A stretch of DNA of 64,000 nt from positions 6,882,001 to 6,946,000 of the forward strand of contig JAHQIY010000004.1 in NCBI GenBank assembly GCA_019054805.1, read 5' to 3'. Source of the DNA: Brachionus manjavacas. Taxonomy: Eukaryota > Rotifera > Eurotatoria > Ploima > Brachionidae. This document shows positions 13,411 through 24,273 of the stretch, piece by piece; positions within the stretch are counted from its first letter, which is position 1; each line of letters opens with the position of its first letter. Below the pieces are notes generated by a model. The model made no database searches. It was not told the origin of the DNA and saw only the letters and a program-made list of their open reading frames with translations. Position numbers and translations under genes: made by a program.

Positions 13411-13781
13411 AAATTTAAACATTTATAAGGTTATTTTTGCTTTTAAAATATCTGAAAATTTTAACCAGATACATATAACTTAGAGTAACTTGGAAAAAAA
13501 TGTCATAAAATTGAAGTATAATTAGAATAATTAATAAATTATAGAATTGTATTATTTAACAGTACAAAACATTATTAATTAAGAGTTCAAAAGATTATTT
13601 GTCAATTAAAGTAATTAACAAAAACTCATACAACAAATGAACTATTAGAAAATTAACGAGAAATCTATTGCTAGATTCTGGTATAAATATTAAATTAAAA
13701 ACAAATAAAAAGAATCAAAAAAAATGTAATTGAAATAGAACAAAATCATTTAAGTATAATAAAATTATATTCAAACAAAAT

Positions 13782-14054
13782 TTATGTATAATTTTTTTGG
13801 GCATTCCTGAGCCTTTTTACATAAACTGGCTTTTTAGATAATTTAATCTTTAATTTTAAAATATCAAATTTTCCTGAAAGAGGAAAGATTTTGGTTTTAT
13901 GTGATTTTAATGAATTCGACTGTTTCAACATAACATCTTGGTCATTTTCATTAACAGCATAATTTGAGTGGTTTTGGTAATGGTCAAAATATGTCTGTAG
14001 TTTTGGATTCGACTGTTTAGAAAAATGTTTCTGGCTTTCTATTTGTATGTTCAT
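13782..14054 (-). CDS. Possible small hypothetical protein, 90 aa
   Basis: A single ATG-initiated reading frame reading leftward from MNIQIESQKHF. It is Lys/Gln/Asn-rich, with no transmembrane segment and no motif I recognise. It lies between the ATG8 gene and the converging 3' end of TMEM231. A 90-codon open frame can occur by chance, but codon composition here is less A/T-run dominated than the flanks. Treat as tentative; it could also be one exon of a longer gene. Confidence 0.3.
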   Translation of the reverse strand: MNIQIESQKHFSKQSNPKLQTYFDHYQNHSNYAVNENDQDVMLKQSNSLKSHKTKIFPLSGKFDILKLKIKLSKKPVYVKRLRNAQKNYT

Positions 14055-14942
14055 AATTTTAGATTTTTTAATTTTGTTTGTTTGATTTTACCCTTATTTA
14101 TACGAGATTATTTTTTGGCTTAGTCTTTGTTTTTATACCCCAGTATCAATTTTTTTAAGATCTTTTCTATTTCTTTGAATTATTGTTTTAAATTTTTTTT
14201 AAACATTTTCTTTTTTTTACACAGCATCATTTTATTTATCCAGATTTTTTCGTCTTTATTTTCCCAAAGAAAATTGTTTTTATTTTTTGATTGATTATTA
14301 TTTCATTGTCTTAGTTATAATTTTAAGCTCTTGAATTTTTTATATCAATGTAAATAATCTATCTCTAGATCCTTTTTTGAAAAGCCATGATTCAATTTTG
14401 CTTAATTTCATTTTTTTCTTTGAATCACGTTATAAAATTTCAAAATCAAGTCTTAATTCATACTTGAAAATTATTTTTAAGTTACTAAAATTCAATTCAA
14501 TGTTGCTTGTCTTCATGTTGATTTTTAAAAACTTCAGTTTTAACTTTTTGGCTCAACAAATCTAATTAATGATCCATAATTTTTTTCTTTACACCAAATT
14601 TTTATTTTAAATTTGTTTTTTAGAATTAAATAGTTAGAAATGTAGATCGTGTTTTATATTTTTTTTGAATACATTCGTGATGAAATCCAGATTTCTCAAA
14701 ATGGAGCCAAGTCGTTACTTTCATAGCTTTTTTTGATTTTAAACAAAAATATTTCAATCAAGTTAAAAATAATTTTTAAATTGAATTTTCGAATTTCAAA
14801 GAAATTCTGATATTTAAAGCTTAATATTTACTAAATTGATTAAATTTGTGTATAAAATTTGTAGTAAAATTGATAAAATAACTGCTAAAAATCAACTAAC
14901 TTTTTATTTAAAATCTTAAACAAAATAAAAATATTAAAATTT

Positions 14943-16088
14943 TTATGAAGTTTTCATTTTTTGAGAAGTGTTTATACTAATGGTTGGAACTAATTGATTT
15001 TCAAAGATGAATACTTTTATTGTTCTAAACACAAATATGAATGGAATCAAAATGCTGATATATTGTATCCATCCCCATTTAAATTGTTGCCAAAATGCAG
15101 GTATATAATCAAGTTTGAATGGCACATAGCGAATATAGGCGTTTATTTTGAAACCTTCGGCTAGCGAATTTTTCCAGCTTACATAATCGGTAACCAAGCG
15201 AGTAGAAACTATAAAAATAAAAATTTAAATCCAAATAGATTTTAAAACACAAATATTTTCTTACACTCCCTAGAGCTATAATCTCTTATTATTTTATCTA
15301 AATTTAGTTCTTCCAAATCGATGTTGGTCTCATTCAACATTTGATACTAGTTTCGAAAAAAAATAAATCATAGCCTGAGGATCCAAATTAATGTAGCTAA
15401 ATGTTATTTACCGAATATCCATTATATGTTACTTGTTCTCTTAGTTTTTCTCGCTGAACAAAAGCAAGTTCTGCGTCAAAACTAAGCTCGGTATATTTCC
15501 TTGAATTAAAGCTTTCAAAATATCCAACAGATTCAAGTTTAAGATTGGAAATCACCTAAAATTTTCTTTATATATTTTTTTTTATAAACAAATTCAATTT
15601 ACAGAAATAGTTGAGTTGAACAACAGGAATAGTCTTACATTGGTAATAGTATCGATAGGAACTCCGCTTATCAAAAGACTGAATTCCAATAAGTCTGTAA
15701 AGCCATCTTCATCCGTGTCTAGTTCATTTATCTATGAGAAAAAACAAATAAAATAATGGGGTTTAAAAATTTATTCAATTCATCATACGATTCGAACTGA
15801 AGATCTATATTCATTTTGGTAAATTTGATTGATGCTTTCATAACTGCTCGAGATGTACAAATTTGATTCACCTTCCAATATTGCTATATATCGATATTGG
15901 AATTTTATGTCTGGCGTTTCTGTAAACGCTTTTTCTTTGATCCAGAATCCGCCAGTAAAGTAAGCTATGAGAAAAGGACTTAGATATGTCAATACAATTG
16001 ATAGAAGCTGAATAATCGAGGCTTTTGTGAATATGCTTGTTTTGTAGCGTTTCTTTACCGAATGTGAAAATACCTCGTAGAGGACCAT
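14943..16088 (-). CDS. TMEM231: TMEM231, ciliary transition-zone membrane protein
   Basis: Five exons on the minus strand: 15789-16088, 15639-15731, 15412-15555, 15265-15346 and 14943-15208. They sum to 885 nt (294 aa), near the usual length of about 310. The start MVLYEVFSHSVKKRY matches the family N-terminus. A first membrane segment lies near residues 27-45 (LLSIVLTYLSPFLIAYF). The lumenal domain includes an acidic loop, DTDEDGFTD. A second membrane segment is near the C-terminus (WIQYISILIPFIFVF), followed by IKVFIFENQLVPTI. TMEM231 is part of the MKS/B9 complex, which gates membrane-protein entry at the base of the cilium. All four introns are 56-83 nt or less and phases agree. Identification is strong on both termini. 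Confidence 0.93.
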
Positions 16089-19000
16089 TTTGCCAAAATT
16101 TGATTTAATGAATATTTTTTAAATCTCAAATTTTCATGTCCATTAGAATTTTGAATAAAATATATTGAATGTTAGTTTCCTAGGCAACACATACGGTTCA
16201 AATTTGAACTAAAGATGACTTTTTTTTATTCTTTATCATCAAGTATATTTCGCATTTTTCAAATATAAAAATTATGTTGGCAAGAGAATCTGAAATGACT
16301 GATTTTCAGGACTAGATACTTAAAAAAATTATATTTGTTTTAGGTGTCATTCATAAATTTAGAAAGAATTATAAAAAAATTTATATGACATTTTATAATT
16401 TTCGAATTCGAATTAAATAAATTCTGGCCAACAAGAAGGTTACAGAAAAAAATCAAATTTTAGCTCGTAAAAAAATTTTGTCTAGAAAATATGTTTTCGA
16501 AAAGTTTTGATCTCAATAGCAAATTTTTTTTTAATTATTTAATGATTGATTCAAAAAATTGATAGTACCTTTGCTATTTATAAATTTTCCGAGGCCTCTA
16601 AGATTTTTATTGAAATCAATTTCTTGTTTCTATGGTTCTAATCTTGAATAGTTTATATTTTAAAAATTTTGTGAGGATTAAGATTTAAATTTATTATCAT
16701 GAGCTTTCAATGGCTTTTCTGCCTCTTTTCGGCTTTAAATTAATCGCAATTTTTTTATAAATATATATTTTGAAATTCATTTAAAATTTCTTAATATTGT
16801 TGAGTGCTAGTCAATTCTGGTAACCCGAAGTTTGTTTTAGTTTGTGTACAATTCAACTCAGGGAATATATAAAATAAATTCAAAGCTTAAAATATTAGCT
16901 TTAATAAATACAAATAACTAACAAACTATTGTATCCTATAAAATAAAAATTATCTTTGAATTTTTATCTAAGTTTGAAATTAAGTATTTGTTTTTAAAAT
17001 TTTTAAATTATTTTTCGGTCATATGACCCGAGAAAATTATATTTTTAAAAAATCTCACTCGTTTTACATGTTAATTGGGAATATTAAGCATTTTCTAAAA
17101 AGCCAATAAATTTTTGTTTGGATTGTAAACCAGGCTACTTTATACCAAAAGTGACCGATATAAGCAATTGATGAATTTAATATTTATTCAAAAATTAAGT
17201 TTTTTTAAAGTAATTTTTTATATTGCATAATTTCAATATTTTCAAATGAGATCTTAAATAATAAGCAAATTGACTGGTTCATGATTTCCGTCTAAGAAAG
17301 GTTTCTTGCCATATTGTATATGTTTTTTTACTTTTTGTTTAATGACAAATATTCAATTAATTTCAAAATTAATTAAAACAGTTGGTAATTTTTAATTAAA
17401 TTAGGTAATATATATTTTTATATAATAAAGAAACCTTACATAATTTTCTGAATTAATCTTAAAATTATACAAATATGTATTCTGCAATTTTTCTAAAAGA
17501 TTGTTAATCTTTTTAAATTTTTTGACTAAATTTTTCTAGAAAATAAAGCAAAATCCGAAAATTTTATTCAAAAATTGCGTATAGTTTCTATAATATGAAG
17601 AGTGAGTATTGGTATTTTGAAGGAGAAAATTCGATTTTACTTAAAAAATTTTTTTTTTTTCAATAATCATTATATTTTGAAATAGTAAAATATAATAATC
17701 TTATTTTACGTTTAGCTAGATTTAATATTTTACTTAAATTTAATTTGTTAATCTACTGAAAAATTTTCGAATCGCTTTCCGATTTTTAATTAAAGTGAGA
17801 CTTAAAATTTGATATTCTATTTAACCAGGAAATAGCTTTAAAAGTTTTTGGAAATGAAATGAAATTTTTAATTACAATTATCCAAATATTTAAACTTTCT
17901 TTCGAGACAAATTTTAATTTGTTTTTTAAAACATAAGTTAAAATTGAATTAAAAAATTACTCAATTTAAAAATCAAACTCAAAAATATATTTCTAATGAC
18001 ACTCTAATGAGTGAATTTTTTTATAAATTAAAAAAAGTTAGATTTTTGACCTTTAATTAAATTTTTCTAATTTATATCAAAGATCAAAATAAATTTTCAT
18101 GTTTTTCAGATTTTTAGTTAATAATATAAACAAAAAAAGGAATCAAATATTTTAAGTTTAAGATATTATCATTACTTATAATTGAATTCATTATAAATTC
18201 TTCGAGTGGCATATATTTCTGTTTTCTTAATTTTAAAAGCTTTGGAAATAATTATTTAGCGCTGTTAGATTAATCCTATGAGTGAATAATCTTATTTCCG
18301 AAAATTTAAAATATCATTTGAATTATAAAGTTTCATATTTTTTTAGAGAATAACAACGGAAAGATATTTTATCTCTATTTAGCTAATTTATTAGTTTTGA
18401 GATAATTATCTGTGTATTTTATCTTTACGTAGCATCATTCATTTTTTTAATAGATTCATGAATTTGTTAATTTTGCTTTTTTGATTTGGTCACACAATAA
18501 AATTTAGTTTTGTTGTCGAAAATACTTTAGAATGCTGAATAAAAAATTCTATTTAATTAAAATGATTTTTTATAAAGTCTCTTTGACTCGTCGCCTCCTC
18601 TGACTGGCTTGAAAATTTCAAAGAATCTAATCAACGCTTGAATCCTTTGAAATGTTTAAGCTAATTATATTATTAACTTTTCTATTAATCTTTAATCAGT
18701 CAGAATATAGGATATATTCTTAAGTAAATAGAATCGAAAAAATTCTCAGACTAATGTTCAATTTTAATTTTCTTTGAGAGAAAAGCTACAAAATTACTTT
18801 TCATTATTTGCTTATCAACTTCCGAAAGAAATTGATCAAAATTATTGAAAATTTTGAAGCTGCTGAAATTTTCATTTATCCATTCAGCAAATTTGAATTT
18901 AAAATTTTCTATCAGCACGAAAACAATGAAGGTTTTTCTTTCGTTCATAGCTGTAATTTTCTTACCTTTGTTCAAACAATGAACCAAAATAGAATTAAAA

Positions 19001-19109
19001 AATTTCTATAAATTTTTATTTATTTTATTTTTAATTTAAAACTGTAGATTTAAATAATTCAAAGTAGAATGTTTAAAAATTAAGAGTGTTTTTATTTTCC
19101 AAAGTAAAA
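16089..19109. other. Intergenic region, no supportable gene
   Basis: AT-rich and non-coding as far as can be seen. It should hold the promoter of TMEM231 (leftward) and of the 19110 gene (rightward). Overlapping frames at about 18751-19011 are open on both strands for 65-78 codons but show no recognisable motif and no clear initiator on the minus strand. Confidence 0.55.
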
Positions 19110-19934
19110 ATGTTCCGACTGAGAGCGACAAACAACCGAAACAGTGAAACTCACTCGGTAAGCTCATTTAAGCCTAGCAAACCAATAAATCAAACAAATT
19201 ATTTGTTTCGTCGTAATCCAACCAACTTAGCTTTACACAAAGAAAACACCAAAACTTCAGTCACATTTGAAGCCAAGATTCCATCTGATAAGTTTTTTGT
19301 AAATAGCGTCCAAAAAGGTCTACCACTTTTAAATCAAAATTTTCAGCGCTCTCAAACAAGCATAAATTCGCGCTCAAAGCCGTCTAGTGGTCGATCAACA
19401 GTCAGAGAAATTGAAAATTCAAGACCCTTACCTCCTGATTGCAATTGCGTATTATGTTTGAACAAAGTTTTAATCAAACGTTACCGTGCTAAAACTTCAG
19501 TGCCGAGAACAGATGACAAGTGGACTGTAGACTCGAGGCATTTTTTAGAAACTCTTGACAAGATTCAATTAAGTGTTAAGGTGAACAGGAACTATTCCTC
19601 CAAGGAATTGAACAATAGTACTTCTGATTCAGAACAAAAATCAGATAGCCAGTCCTTAGAAAAACCGAGATATTTGCACAAAACATCAAGAATCAAATTA
19701 TGGAAGCCAAATGATGTAGATAAATGGGTGATCAATAGCAAAATTGATTCTGAAGCGGATACCGACTTCAGCGATATATCTTCCAAAGAATCAAGTTCAA
19801 GCTTAAAGCAAAGAGATGTTTCAGTTGAATATGAGTTGAATAATTTAAGCAATCAACAAGATTATCCTACAAATCCGCCAACATCTCCCCTTTCTTTTTT
19901 TCGAATTCCCGTGGCACTTCCGATTGATGATTAA
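19110..19934 (+). CDS. Uncharacterised basic Ser-rich protein, 274 aa
   Basis: An intronless frame from ATG 19110 (MFRLRATNNRN) to TAA 19934. I do not recognise the family. The N-terminal half is basic and Ser/Asn-rich. Residues about 105-125 contain a short Cys cluster (DCNCVLCLNKV). Two related motifs follow, DKWTVDSRHF and DKWVINSKID, about 70 residues apart, separated by Ser/Asp-rich sequence. There is no signal peptide or membrane segment. Codon use and base composition are clearly less AT-extreme than the flanks, supporting a real gene. A further frame upstream of 19110 lacks an ATG, so this start is preferred. Confidence 0.7.
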   Translation: MFRLRATNNRNSETHSVSSFKPSKPINQTNYLFRRNPTNLALHKENTKTSVTFEAKIPSDKFFVNSVQKGLPLLNQNFQRSQTSINSRSKPSSGRSTVREIENSRPLPPDCNCVLCLNKVLIKRYRAKTSVPRTDDKWTVDSRHFLETLDKIQLSVKVNRNYSSKELNNSTSDSEQKSDSQSLEKPRYLHKTSRIKLWKPNDVDKWVINSKIDSEADTDFSDISSKESSSSLKQRDVSVEYELNNLSNQQDYPTNPPTSPLSFFRIPVALPIDD

Positions 19935-20739
19935 TCAATTTTTTTTTCGGATATACTAGTTAATGAAATAATAAATAAATTTACTAAAAAAATTCCATAT
20001 CATTTTTAAACTACCTTGCGTAAATATCTTTATTTAAAAAGTTTTTTTCAATACCTTAATATTCTAAGTGCGTAAAGTTTAATTAGAGCAAGAGCTTATC
20101 AAAGCATCTCGAAAATGCCAAAGAAAAATATCAGAATTTAAATTTAAATTCTTTTTTCACAATTAAGACACAATTGAAAAGATTTTAAAATTTCTTTGTT
20201 TATTTAAATTTAAAATTGTTTTTATTATTCTAGAGATTTTCTAGTCTAAAATTGTGAAAAAAATAAAATCTAAAATGATAAAAAGTTAAGCGATGCCTCA
20301 AGCAAAACGTTTAATGAATAATTAAAGAAATTTAATTTTTTTGCATTAATCAAATTCTTATTTTTGATAAGTTGAGCAGTTAATTTATTAAATGAAAAAG
20401 AAAACTAAATCATTAAAAAATAAATTTCTATAAATTGCGCACTTTTTTTTGAAAGTTTAAATATTTCACTTAAAATTATTTAATAGTTATAAACTAATTA
20501 CTCAAGAATACTCAATTTTGAACCTTAAAAATAATCTTCGAAATCCTTATAAACATAAAAAGAACTTTTAAGAAACCTTTTTTTTATTAAATCTAAAAGA
20601 CTTTCATTCCTAAAATTAAAAACTCTCAGCTTTAAAGAAAATAATCAAAACACTCATTAAAGAATATTGGAGTGATTTTTCATAAAAATTAAAACTTTGA
20701 AATCTAAAAATTAAAAAAATTAAAAAATTAAATTTCAAA

Positions 20740-21200
20740 AGGTTTTTGAATGTAATGATAACAACAATGATATTAAAAAGAAAAAGCTACAACAAGCAGA
20801 CTTGGATAGATGTCTTACGAGTAGCTATATACGCAGATAGCCAAAAACCTAATAACCTAAGATTACTAGAACTTCTCGCTCCGTTAGGCTCCTCAGTCAA
20901 AAACCACCTGCACCCAGCCTTAACATGAAATTTTTCAACTATCGAACCAACACCCTCTGCAATCACCACCAAACACCAAATTAATCCCGAAGTAAAGAAA
21001 GTTAGCAAACTAAAGTATATTCTTTACTTTCGTCTCTTAGCCACCTATGCTTACAATTGCCTGCTCAAAAATCTCTAAAATTAGATCATTTATGATGTCA
21101 ATAAGCATATATAAACTATCATGGTAGCCTATGAATCCAATTCTTTGAAATGCTGTAAAATTGAGCCAAAACGCATCTTATCATGTATACGAAGGCAGAA
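20740..21200. other. Relatively GC-rich anonymous island
   Basis: About 20740-21010 is less AT-rich than its surroundings and open on both strands for 60-73 codons (for example, the minus strand reads FTSGLIWCLVVIAEGVG). No homology or intact gene is recognised. It lies immediately left of foldback copy 2 and may be part of a decayed mobile element. Confidence 0.3.
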
Positions 21201-21209
21201 AAAATTCGA

Positions 21210-21561
21210 AGGTACAATCAAATGATTTGTGAAGTTGTCAGTAGAAAAGAACAGAACGAAGTGTAAAAAATTAAATAACTTTTTTTCTCAAAGTCCAAAA
21301 TTAGTTCTGTGAATGCAGCATAGTACAACATTCGAAGTTGCATTAAACTGTAAAAGTCTGCTAAGAATGTGCAAAATACACTACGCTTGTTTTGATTGAA
21401 ATTTAATTTGTACTAAACTCTGCACATCATTAGTAGACTTTGACAGTTAATGCAACATGCTTCATTCACAGAACTAATTTTAGACTCTTAGAAGAAAAAT
21501 TATTTAATTTTTTACATATTTTTCTTTTTTTTTATCATTTTGTACTGAATTTCACAAAACC
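21210..21561. mobile_element. Foldback/MITE-like element, copy 2
   Basis: Same family as 7241-7571. It shares the arm motifs TAACTTTTTTTCT, AAATTAGTTCTGTGAATGCA, AGACTTTGACAGTTAATGCA and TTTGTACTGAATTTCACAAA. Its central loop (about 21365-21415) matches the reverse complement of the loop of copy 1, while the arms look alike in either orientation. Confidence 0.75.
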
Positions 21562-21589
21562 GAACCAAAGGACTCACCGATCAGCAAAT

Positions 21590-21884
21590 AAATGCAAAAT
21601 TTCTCAAAAATTAATTTTCCTCCGCGTTTAGCAACCTTTACAGGAGTATCGAAAAACTCAATGCAACCCGAGTTACTAACGCCACCTTCATAATCCATCT
21701 AAATATCTTTAGCCAGACCGCCACAGAACAAGTGTTCAGTAAAATTAACACCTGAAAACCAGTCGACTCCATCCTCGAATCCTCCATGAATGCTTACAAC
21801 GTTAATTCCATTATTTAGTTTGAAAAATATAATCAAATCGCCTCTTGTTTTTGTAATAAGGATTATTGAGCAAATATTTAACAA
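21590..21884 (-). pseudogene. Decayed coding fragment of unknown family
   Basis: Reading leftward, an amino-acid-like frame (NVVSIHGGFEDGVDWFSG, then HLFCGGLAKDI) meets an in-frame TAG. It continues as MDYEGGVSNSGCIEFFD and PVKVAKRGG. Gly/Asp-rich composition unlike the AT-rich flanks suggests former coding sequence with one stop. The family is not recognised. It directly adjoins foldback copy 2. Confidence 0.35.
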
Positions 21885-22674
21885 TTTATAAATGAATAAT
21901 TTTAAAGAACCGGTTATTTGGTAATGAAAAAATAAATAATTATTTATTTTATTGTAATATTTATAGTATTAAATTAAATATTTGATTAAAGTTAAATAAT
22001 CGAATAAACTTTAATTATTTTTGATTTTTTTCGATTGTAATTAATATTTATATCTAATAGAAAAACACTTTTTTATTTACTTTAAAGCTAGTTTATAAAA
22101 ATTAACTCTTTGTCACAAAAAGTCTTATTAATTTTAGAAAAAACTAATATTTTATGTGATTGATCATTTTTGATTTCAGTATTTGAAATTTAAAGGTTTT
22201 ATTTTTCAATTTTCAATTTTCAAAAGAATAATAAAAGCTTCAGGCAAATTGAAATAACATCTATGGTCTTTTTGACTTTCCCTGAGAGGTAAAAAAGGCG
22301 AAAAAATGAAGAAAAAATAATAAGCTGATAAAAATTTAAAAAATTTTTTTAGATGATTGAAATCTAGGTAAATTTTGCAAAAATTATAAGCAAAAAAAAT
22401 ATTAACCTGTAAGAAATCTCTTTTTCATTCTTTAAATAATTTGAAAAAATGTAATAGCATACTATTGACGATGTTTGTTCACAAAAATCACAGTAAACAA
22501 AAATCCAGTATCAAAAATTTTATTCAAAAACCTTTTAAATAGTAAATAAATAAATTTTGCTTGGTTAATAATTCATTTTAGTTTCTATGATGACTATGAT
22601 TAAATTTTAAAGATGAAATGAATTTAAAATAAGAAATCTTTTTTTTATAAAAGATCAATTTGAGCAGCTTAACA

Positions 22675-24144
22675 ATGTCTGAAGAAATAGTTGAAATAGC
22701 AAGATCAGCTCAAACAAAATGCACTAATTTGGAAAAATTTAAACAAATCAATTCCGAAGAATTCGAAAAAATTCTCCATTTAACGAACAAAAAGCCCATT
22801 TTGGCACCCAAGGTTGACAGACGAAAATTGAGCTACTCTAAAATTGAAATTTCACCTGAACAAAGCCAATTAGATGTGTGCTTCACTCAAAGTGTTACAT
22901 CATCAACTAGAAATTCTCTTGTTAAAAACATTTGCTCTTTCTTAGAAAACAAAATTCAAGAAAACGTTAACACAGAGCTAAAAAATAGTTCTTTTAGAAA
23001 AGATGACTTGGCCAGCATTGATTCAAACAATGTTTCCAGCGTCAACGACATTTACAATGCTAAAATCAGCATCAGTTTAAATTCACTTGATTACTCGATC
23101 AAATGCAGCCAATTTGATGGTTTCTATTTTTTTTTAAACAAAATTTTAATTTTTAATAAATATATTTTAGCTTTTGAAAAATCGAAAAATAATAACAACA
23201 ATAATGAAGAGGATAAAAAAGATGATAAAGCAAAATCAAAGTCAAAAGATCGACACAAGGATAAGGAAAAATCTAAAAAATCTAAAACAGATGAAACTGA
23301 ACGAAGAAAGCGATCAAAATCGGGAGAGAAAAAAAAATCACGCAGATCACATTCGAAAATAGGCGAGCAGGAAAATGATGAAAAAAAAGTTAAAGCTGGA
23401 GAACATAAGGAGGAAGTCAAAAGTTCCCCTTATTTACAAGTCGAATCAGAAGTTAGTCAATTCACAAACCAAGTGGAAACGGAAATTCAAGTTGATAATG
23501 TGCCTCCAATTGTTATGAATGAGCCCGAACTACATGATGAGCAAATTGAAAAACCCGAGGATTCCGATATTGTACAAGAGCAAGAGCAATGGCAAGAGCA
23601 AGAGCAATGGCAAGAGCAAGAGCAATGGCAAGAACAAGAGCAAGGTGATGAACAAGATCAAGAACAAGGAGAGGAACAGATACAAGAAGAGGTAATGGAA
23701 GCTTCTGAGATTGTTCAAGACAATAATTCAAATATTGAAGTGATTGAGGTGAACGGTCCGTCAGATTTTTTAAATCAAGCCAGACTTAGCAATGCCACTA
23801 GTTCATACACTGATTTCAAAAATTCACTCAGCCTTTCAACTTCTACCAAAAAACAAGAAGACAGCCCAAAGCAAAATTTACCCATACAAACTGCCACAAA
23901 AGTACTTCAGTATTTATCTAGCTTTATTAATGTCACTACTCCAGAGAATAAAAATTTGTGGCTAAGTCTGATTGAAAAAACAGGTGATTCCATAATAGAT
24001 ATTTTAACAATGAAGGATGACGAAAATCGAAATATTTGGTTAACATGGCTCAAAGACCAATGCACTAGCTTGGATCAATTGAGCAAAGATCTTATAAATG
24101 ATATTGAATCAAAAATTATGAAAATTGAGTACAAAAATTTTTAA
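22675..24144 (+). CDS. Uncharacterised charged, low-complexity protein (about 472-489 aa)
   Basis: The frame from ATG 22675 (MSEEIVEIARSAQTKC) to TAA 24144 is 489 aa if unspliced. A likely 51-nt intron at 23120-23170 (GTTTCT...TTTTAG) is in frame and stop-free. Splicing it removes a Phe/Leu/Ile-rich stretch and leaves 472 aa. Regions: an N-terminal part of about 145 residues; a Lys/Ser/Glu-rich middle (DRHKDKEKSKKSK, RSKSGEKKKSRRSHSK); an acidic WQEQEQ repeat; and a C-terminal part (TATKVLQYLSSFINV to the end) that looks helical. No known domain is recognised; nuclear localisation would be inference from the basic clusters. It ends 129 bp before the SETD6 start, same strand. Confidence 0.72.
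   Translation: MSEEIVEIARSAQTKCTNLEKFKQINSEEFEKILHLTNKKPILAPKVDRRKLSYSKIEISPEQSQLDVCFTQSVTSSTRNSLVKNICSFLENKIQENVNTELKNSSFRKDDLASIDSNNVSSVNDIYNAKISISLNSLDYSIKCSQFDGFYFFLNKILIFNKYILAFEKSKNNNNNNEEDKKDDKAKSKSKDRHKDKEKSKKSKTDETERRKRSKSGEKKKSRRSHSKIGEQENDEKKVKAGEHKEEVKSSPYLQVESEVSQFTNQVETEIQVDNVPPIVMNEPELHDEQIEKPEDSDIVQEQEQWQEQEQWQEQEQWQEQEQGDEQDQEQGEEQIQEEVMEASEIVQDNNSNIEVIEVNGPSDFLNQARLSNATSSYTDFKNSLSLSTSTKKQEDSPKQNLPIQTATKVLQYLSSFINVTTPENKNLWLSLIEKTGDSIIDILTMKDDENRNIWLTWLKDQCTSLDQLSKDLINDIESKIMKIEYKNF
23576..23645 (+). repeat. 18-bp coding repeat (WQEQEQ)
   Basis: Three to four copies of an 18-bp unit encoding EQEQWQ, nearly identical at the nucleotide level, then degenerating into Glu/Gln/Asp-rich sequence. 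Confidence 0.88.
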
Positions 24145-24273
24145 GTGTTTTGTTAATTTTATTTAATTTGTTGTTTTTTTTTCCAAATTAAAATAGTTGT
24201 TACTTACATAAAGTTCAAAGAGATTTGAGTGAATTTAAATAAATTTTTTACTACAAAATCTTTTGATTAAAAA

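Noticed and set aside
18751-19011. Overlapping 65-78 codon open frames on both strands
   Set aside because: No ATG at the proposed minus-strand start, no motif, and both strands open in AT-rich DNA; cannot be supported as a gene.
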